Shown here: in pieces, positions 58,527 to 64,000 of the stretch
Layout of the letters: each line of letters opens with the position of its first letter
Numbering within the stretch: position 1 is the stretch's first letter
Notes under the pieces: model-generated
Told to the model about the DNA's origin: nothing
What the model saw: the letters and a program-made list of their open reading frames with translations, nothing else
Databases searched by the model: none
Origin: Zychaea mexicana
Taxonomy: Eukaryota > Mucoromycota > Mucoromycetes > Mucorales > Lichtheimiaceae
Length of the DNA stretch: 64,000 bases
Assembly: GCF_025766255.1 (NCBI RefSeq)
Contig: NW_026516795.1
Span: 49,302 to 113,301 of the forward strand
Direction of reading: 5' to 3'
Program-made: the position numbers and the translations under genes

Positions 58527-60659
58527 ATGCCTCCTCCAAATAAAAAACAAAAACGGGCAAAAGAGCAAGCAACACATGGCCGTTTTCAACAATTAGTCCC
58601 AACAATTCAGCAACCACTTGTCGAGCTTCCGATCGCAGAAGTCATGGTTGAAACCGAACCCAACGACTTTGAGATTCTTGCCTCTTTGCAAGCCGAAACA
58701 GTAGCATTGGCCACCCCTCCTCCCAGCTTTCCTATTGAATGGAATAATGTAGCAGAGGGATCGAAGCGCAGAAGCGGAAGATACTGGGGTACTGGTAGAA
58801 CTACCAAGTATTACCGAAATGATATGGCTACAGAGAAGAAAAAGGGCAGCTATGAAATCACCAACTTCTTTTCCTCAGTATCAGTGGATCAGCGACGCGG
58901 AAATGACGACGACCACAATGACGAAGTAGCCATAGTGGATGATATCATCCCTTTGATGACCATCCAGGAAGGGTTCGAACGCCTTACGTCAATCGTCACT
59001 CCAATCGCAAATGCAAGAAAGAACGATAAACGAGACCTTAACGATTATGAAATGCGAAAGCATATTGGTGTTCACATCTATTTTCGAGAGCTGTTGAACG
59101 GCCGGTCGATAATGCAAGCATCCAAAACGGCAGCTGTAATTGCATGGATTGAGCCATCAGAGTATTATCGTCCCCGTGCTATTGTATCATATGCCAAAGA
59201 ATATCTTCGCTTCGGTAAAATCTCATCTCATCAGCAAGGAAAACACACCAAACGCCTTTCGTTTTTGAGCGACGAAGATGTTAAAGCAGCAGCATTACAA
59301 TGGTTAAAAAGGACTAAGCCAGAGAAAAGAGGACTTCCCGAAATGCTCAAATATCTGAACGAAGTCGCTATTCCAGACCTTCTTGCTCTTCCAGGACACA
59401 TCTCGCCTTCAGTACTTCGAAATTACTTGATTGAATGGGGCTACACCTACCGAGTCAACAAAAAAGATGTTTATTACGATGGCCATGAGCGCGATGATGT
59501 TGTTAAGTACCGACAAGAGTGGGCTGCTAAAATGGTTGAATACAGCCGCTTTATGGAAACGTACGACGACGACGACGTTTCAATTGAGCAACAACCTCTT
59601 CTACCAGACGACCAAAAGAAGATCATCATGGTGACGCAGGATGAATCAACTTTTTATTCGAATGACTGCAAGACCAACCTCTGGCTGTATGAGGGTGAAA
59701 ATCCCATCCGTAAAAAGAGTCCAGGAGGATCCATTATGGTCAGCGAGTTCCAATGCCCTTGCCATGGAACCATGAGGATTAAAAACTGGAAATCTCGCAG
59801 ACTATTCTACGCTGGTGCCAACCGTGACGGTTATTGGACGTCAAAGGATATGATGGAGCAACTGAAAGAAGACGCCATACCATTGTTTGAAGCACTTCAT
59901 CCAGGCTGTCAAGCGCTATTTTTGTTTGATCAATCAAGCAATCATAATGCTTATGCAGCAAGTGCGAAACTTGTGAGCCGTTTTGGCTTGAAAGATAAAG
60001 TCCTCAAGGGTATTGAAGAACGCGTGATTTTGCCTGGCAAGTACGTCGGTCCAGATGGGAATTTGGTCATCCAGAACTTTTACACTCTTGAGATCAAGAA
60101 AAAGAAGACAAGAAGCGGTGTGAAAGAAGAGCGCATTTGGACCTTGAAGGGCATTAGAACCATCTTGGAAGAGCGTGGCTTAGGACGTTGGAAGGAATTT
60201 GAGGCAAAAAAAAAGCATTGGAAAACCAATTGCGATCAGCCACCGAATGCTGATCGCACTTGTTGCCCTTACCATATGTTAGAGGGTCAACCCGACTTTG
60301 TTGCGCAGAAGAGCGCGTTACACGAGACTGTTCTCAAGGCTGGTCATTTGTTCGCCTCTTATCCCAAGTACCATTGCGAAACTAATTGGATCGAGAGATA
60401 CTGGAGTGCTGCCAAGCGCATTGCAAGAAGTGAATGCGATTATACATTCTCGTCACTAAGAGATAACCTTGATAGCTTTCTAGATCAAGTCTCTCCACCT
60501 GATGCTAAGCCTCTAGAAATCCGCCGTTATTACAATCGCTGCTGGCGTTATATTCGCGCATACAATGATATGAAAGCTGGAAACGATGCTTTTAAGCTTG
60601 TTGAAAAGTTTACCTCGAAAAGATTTAAATCCCACCGAACACTTAGAAAAAATGATTAA
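58527..60659 (+). CDS. DDE-type transposase, 710 residues, uninterrupted
   Basis: Catalyses cut-and-paste movement of the element that encloses it. The N-terminus is basic and NLS-like (MPPPNKKQKRAKEQ). A helical DNA-binding region follows, including WIEPSEYYRPRAIVSYAKEY and RNYLIEWGYTYRVNKK, of the type seen in IS630/Tc1-mariner-related transposases. Candidate catalytic acids are Asp372 in VTQDESTFYSND, Asp468 in LFLFDQSSNH and Glu623 in ETNWIERYWSAAKR. The wide gap before the Glu holds a Lys-rich stretch and a Cys-containing segment (ADRTCCPYHML), which may be an inserted zinc-binding element. Similar proteins are widespread in fungal genomes as unnamed repeats (recollection, not checked). 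There are no introns or stops. Confidence 0.85.
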   Translation: MPPPNKKQKRAKEQATHGRFQQLVPTIQQPLVELPIAEVMVETEPNDFEILASLQAETVALATPPPSFPIEWNNVAEGSKRRSGRYWGTGRTTKYYRNDMATEKKKGSYEITNFFSSVSVDQRRGNDDDHNDEVAIVDDIIPLMTIQEGFERLTSIVTPIANARKNDKRDLNDYEMRKHIGVHIYFRELLNGRSIMQASKTAAVIAWIEPSEYYRPRAIVSYAKEYLRFGKISSHQQGKHTKRLSFLSDEDVKAAALQWLKRTKPEKRGLPEMLKYLNEVAIPDLLALPGHISPSVLRNYLIEWGYTYRVNKKDVYYDGHERDDVVKYRQEWAAKMVEYSRFMETYDDDDVSIEQQPLLPDDQKKIIMVTQDESTFYSNDCKTNLWLYEGENPIRKKSPGGSIMVSEFQCPCHGTMRIKNWKSRRLFYAGANRDGYWTSKDMMEQLKEDAIPLFEALHPGCQALFLFDQSSNHNAYAASAKLVSRFGLKDKVLKGIEERVILPGKYVGPDGNLVIQNFYTLEIKKKKTRSGVKEERIWTLKGIRTILEERGLGRWKEFEAKKKHWKTNCDQPPNADRTCCPYHMLEGQPDFVAQKSALHETVLKAGHLFASYPKYHCETNWIERYWSAAKRIARSECDYTFSSLRDNLDSFLDQVSPPDAKPLEIRRYYNRCWRYIRAYNDMKAGNDAFKLVEKFTSKRFKSHRTLRKND

Positions 60660-60833
60660 ATTGTATATCACACTAAATAAATGAGCCATGACGCCTAATA
60701 CTTCTTCATTCTACATATAATATTCATCTCACTTAATGATGGCTCTTGCACAGTATCGGCTATACTATTTACCAGCGGAATTTCAAAAATTCTCGATTTT
60801 CGACAGTGACGATTTAAGTCAGTATGCACCATA

Positions 60834-61415
60834 AGGGCTTGTTCACATATAGTTGTAAAAATTTCCATTTAACAAAAGAACAGATATTAGAATGGTTTAC
60901 TAAACATGACTGTATTGGTTATAAAATTGAAAAGGCAATTGCATGTGATGAATGTTATAGACTAGGGCCTTGTCTATAGGGAACGTTTATCCAGGTCAGT
61001 GAATGATTCAGTGGAAAAGAGGTTACTTTTTATTTTCCCAGCCCAGCCAGCCTTTATATACTGCTGGGTCTAATAAGCTTTGTACAACCCAGGCCGGGGC
61101 CCAGGTTCCTTGACTAACTGCTACCTAGTCGGTAACATTCTCCCCCTCTAATACTAGGGAGTATAATTTACAACGATCAATGAATACAGTAAAATAATAT
61201 TAATGGGAACAGGGAAGTGTATGATGGGGTGAAGGTGATAGGGTTTACAGATTTTTAACTTTGGGGGTACTTGGGTGTCATGAGAAACATCGGGGGTACT
61301 TGGGTGCTATGAGGAAAATCATGGGGGTAGGAGAATAAACATGCATTAATATTGCGGGGGTGAAGGTATTAGCGGTGACCTAATGTGAAACACCGCTGTA
61401 AAATTTTTACAAACA
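60834..61415. other. Possible LTR-like segment and spacer
   Basis: A stretch from TGTCTATAGG (about 60972) to GGTAACA (about 61137) starts TG, ends CA and holds TTTATATACTGC and CCCAGCCCAGCC. It looks like a short LTR, but no second copy is in the window. At 61261-61330, GGGGGTACTTGGGTG is repeated twice with a third partial copy. No coding frame here. Confidence 0.3.
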
Positions 61416-62805
61416 TTGAGCAGGGGTATACCATTTCCTTGCTTCTTTTTCCAGTTGCATATTTTATCTACTTCTAGTCCTTGCCTTTACTTATTTGCTT
61501 ATCAACCAATGTCCGTCTTTACTTCGCACCTTAGCACCACTACTCATACTAGTGGTCTTACTCAACCTGCCTTTGCTCGAGACTGCATTGGACGCACTTG
61601 CATCACTGGTCATGTTACCAATTTGCATCCAGAGATTTCGTATGGCTTTGAACGTCCAGCCAATGTCTGTTAGCGCTGCTTTTGTTTGTCACGGATCTGC
61701 TTTAACTTTATGCCTGATGGTGGCTTGTAAGATGTGGAACAGTCGCCACACTACTGTGATCAGTGCAGACTCAACAAGAGAGGTCACTGTGCTGATCAGC
61801 AGTACCTCCTAGGTAAGGATGTTCCCCGTAGTCATGTCTGGCTCCTAGGCCAGAACATCCTTGTTGGTCCTGAGCTGCAGGTGCCTTCTTGGTATTTGTC
61901 CCGGGTCTTCCAGTCTCGGCGCAATCGTGAGCCAATGGGTTTGGTCTGCTCCTTGGGCCAATTGCGTTCTGGTAGTGAGGTGTTCCCTTCCTTGGCTCCT
62001 CCTAAGTTGCCACTTTTTGGTCCTACTAGTGGTGTCCTAGATTTGGGTACCTTTGGTCCTGTTGTCTTTCAGGCTAGTCCTCCTGGTTCTGTTCGGTCTG
62101 GTGGTGGCTCAGTTGCAGTTCCTGGTGGCTTGCGTCGTTCTGGTCGTTTGGCTGGTGCTCGTGTTCGTCCTTTGGTAGAGACTGATGATGAGGTTGAGTA
62201 TGCTGAAGAGGTAGATGAGCTGGCTAGTGATGAAACTGACTACCAACTCCGCCTTGGGTCCATGTCACCTCTTGAGGGCTCCTTGGGTGCACCTGAGGTT
62301 ACTACCACAGGGCATACCCCTCCTACTCCCTTGGTGTCTCTGCCAAGCTCCCCTGGGTCTGCTCGTTCGGATTCTATGTCTCCTGTGACATCGCCTGGGG
62401 TGGACCATATGGAGCAACCACAAGACCCTAGGTCTCCTAGTGTTCACCAGCAACAGCATCTCGCTTTTACATATATGTCGAATCCCGAAGCAAACCCAGG
62501 ACCCCAGTACAAAGCAAAAGGATACCAAACGAAGCAACAAGGCTATGACCGCGCCATGGTTGAAGCGTCCAGAGTGTACAGGGAACTAAAGGATGGAAAG
62601 TGGCCGGGTGACATCCTATGGGGAATGGCACAGCGAGATAAGATTGTAGATCTCTGAAACGAGTTGGATGGTGAAAAGAAATTGGCAAGGCTGGTTTTGA
62701 TGCCAGATATGCACGAGAGTATACTGGGTGGGGCGATTGCCCAGCCGATTCAGGCGAAACTCAAAAGACACGACGGCCCAATCATCTATGGGAAGTCATG
62801 GTTTG
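61416..62805 (+). pseudogene. Decayed ORF with a cysteine cluster, probably mobile-element-derived
   Basis: One frame can be followed from 61416 to about 62805 through three stops: TAG 61671, TAA 61728 and TGA 62655. Each could arise from CAG, CAA or CGA by C-to-T. The N-terminal part has a Cys-rich region (RCFCLSRICF, then CDQCRLNKRGHC) that may bind zinc. The middle is Pro/Ser/Gly-rich, followed by an acidic segment (ETDDEVEYAEEVDELASDET) and a Ser/Pro-rich linker. The C-terminal part has EASRVYRELKDGKWPGDI. The frame then runs into gypsy RNase H sequence in a different frame, so one element has inserted into or recombined with another. I do not recognise the family. Confidence 0.45.
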
Positions 62806-64000
62806 GTCCACAGCAATCGGTTCATCAAGGGTTATTCAAGCATTGTACACCCCCTGACTCGGTTGCTACGCAAGGATACTCTATGGCAATGGACCAAGAA
62901 AGAACAACATGCTTTTGATACACTGAAACAAAGTTTGGTTTCTGCGCCAGTGCTGGCACTGCCGGACCCAACGAAACGTTTCTTTGTCCATACCGATGCA
63001 TCATCAACTGTAGCAATTGGAGGTATCCTATCGTAAGAACAAGAAGATGGGAAGCTGCACCCTATAGCTTATACATCAAGATCTATGACCCCAGCCGAGT
63101 TGAACTATTCCATTTATGAGCAAGAAATGTTGGCGCTCAAGCATTGTTTACTGAAATGGCGTCATCATTTGGATATGCAGAAGTTTACTGTTTTTACAGA
63201 CAACCGGGCACTATCATCTCTCAAGACCAACACCAATCTGAATAAACGACAAATTCATTGGTTAGAGACATTTATGTCCTTCTCTTGGGATGTCCATCAT
63301 ATCCCCTGAGAAAAGAATCATGGGGCCGATGCTTTGAGCAAGCGTCCTCCATCAAAACCGTCGAACCCAGATGCCAACAAGGAGTTACAAGAAGTCTACC
63401 GGGTCCAAAAGCAAGATACTATAGAAGCTGAGATCAAGGACAAGTACGACAAGGACGAGTACACTAAGGATCTTTGGGACAAGCTCCGTTGTGGCATCGA
63501 TGTACCAAACATCACGTTAGTAGACCAGTGGTTGTACCGCCATCCTGAAGGAAAAGATCATCGTCAGCTAGTAGTACCAAGGATGCCACAGATCCTGAAA
63601 GACATTTTGTATGATACCTATGATGCACCATCAGCAGGCCACCGAGGAATAGATGCAACTATTGAAAGGATTGAACGCCAATTCTATTGGCCCAACATCG
63701 CCAAGTCGGTTCGTCAATACATTGGTGCTTGTGACAGCTGTCAAAGGAACAAGGGTACCAACAAGAAGCCAGGAGGTTTGATCCAGCCATTGGAACCAGC
63801 CCAAGGTCGATGGGAATCGATATCAATGGACTTCATAACCCAGTTACCAGTAACCAAGAATGGGTATGATGCCATCATGGTGATTGTCGATCGATTTTCC
63901 AAGAGAGCACATTTCGCACCATGCTACACAACAGATACAGCCGAAGATGTAGCTCATCTATTTTTACGAGAAATATATCGCCAACATGGGTTCCCCAAGG
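62806..64000 (+). mobile_element. Ty3/gypsy pol fragment: end of reverse transcriptase, RNase H, integrase (runs off the window)
   Basis: The frame starts at RFIKGYSSIVHPLTRLL, the end of the reverse-transcriptase region. RNase H follows, with FFVHTDASS, YSIYEQEMLA, FTDNRALSSL and NHGADALSKR. Next is the integrase H2C2 zinc domain (AGHRGIDATIERIERQFYWP, then CDSCQRNK) and the integrase core with SMDFITQLPVTKNGYDAIMV and VDRFSKRAHF. The last codons at 64000 still belong to the core. Two in-frame stops (TAA 63034, TGA 63307) interrupt an otherwise continuous frame, so this copy is dead. The 5' part (LTR, gag, protease, most of reverse transcriptase) is missing. Confidence 0.92.

Larger units (their letters stand above)
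57747..60831 (+). mobile_element. Complete-looking 3.1-kb DNA transposon with terminal inverted repeats
   Basis: TTATGGTGCATACTGACTT at 57744-57762 is matched by its exact reverse complement at 60816-60834. Taking TA at 57745-57746 and 60832-60833 as target duplication, the element is 3085 bp and starts TGGTGCATACTGAC. It carries one long uninterrupted transposase ORF. The left subterminal part contains nested inverted repeats: GTATCAGAG at about 57807 with CTCTGATAC at about 57919, and inside them AAAACGCAAGAT at about 57843 with ATCTTGCGTTTT at about 57882. Intact ORF and exact termini suggest recent activity. Confidence 0.85.

Noticed and set aside
1..64000. tRNA, rRNA or snRNA genes
   Set aside because: None was recognised by eye on either strand; a covariance-model scan would be needed to exclude them.

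Overview
The window is nuclear DNA of a fungus, most likely an early-diverging Mucoromycota/Mucorales-type species. The genes are split by many short introns, mostly 50-180 nt, with GT..AG ends and CTAAC/CTGAC-like branch sites. Promoters and leaders are rich in CT and GA runs, low-complexity Q/N/S/H tracts are frequent, and the protein families are typically fungal. One intron has all the marks of a minor-spliceosome (U12) AT-AC intron. Species identity is inference; nothing here fixes it.

Layout. 1-8.1 kb: AT-rich DNA with a decayed ORF (2101), a long hairpin (2698), a TPR/F-box/LRR gene on the minus strand (3817-5995) and a solo transposon terminus (7630). 8.1-40 kb: an ordinary gene-bearing region with a Kap114/importin-9 gene, an MFS transporter with a polyglutamine insert, a low-complexity protein, an acylglycerophosphate-type acyltransferase, a 72-residue protein, a Yck-type casein kinase I, gamma-glutamyl phosphate reductase (PRO2), a Cdc4/Fbw7-type F-box WD40 protein and a SulP/SLC26 anion transporter with a STAS domain. 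40-49 kb: gene-poor DNA with a tentative small gene, a Ser-rich protein flanked by an inverted pair of diverged repeats, and a possible F-box/LRR fragment. 49-64 kb: a mobile-element zone. It holds a 524-bp TA-flanked MITE keeping the first codons of its parental transposase, two tandem arrays (130 bp and 177 bp units), a five-exon gene of unknown function, a truncated Ty3/gypsy fragment lying against a 5'-truncated spliced gene, an apparently intact 3.1-kb DNA transposon with a 710-residue DDE transposase, a decayed Cys-cluster ORF and a second Ty3/gypsy pol fragment that runs off the window.

There are no operons. The recognised genes are unlinked housekeeping functions: nuclear import, SCF ubiquitin ligase substrate selection, proline synthesis, phospholipid acylation, sulfate uptake and kinase signalling. 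Two divergent gene pairs share promoter regions (20566-21303 and 36217-36880). In the mobile-element zone nearly all in-frame stops lie where a C-to-T change in CAA, CAG or CGA would make them, as expected from cytosine-methylation decay or RIP-like mutation.

Exon joins below were worked out by hand from splice sites and reading phase. All recognised gene models close in frame, but transcripts were not available.
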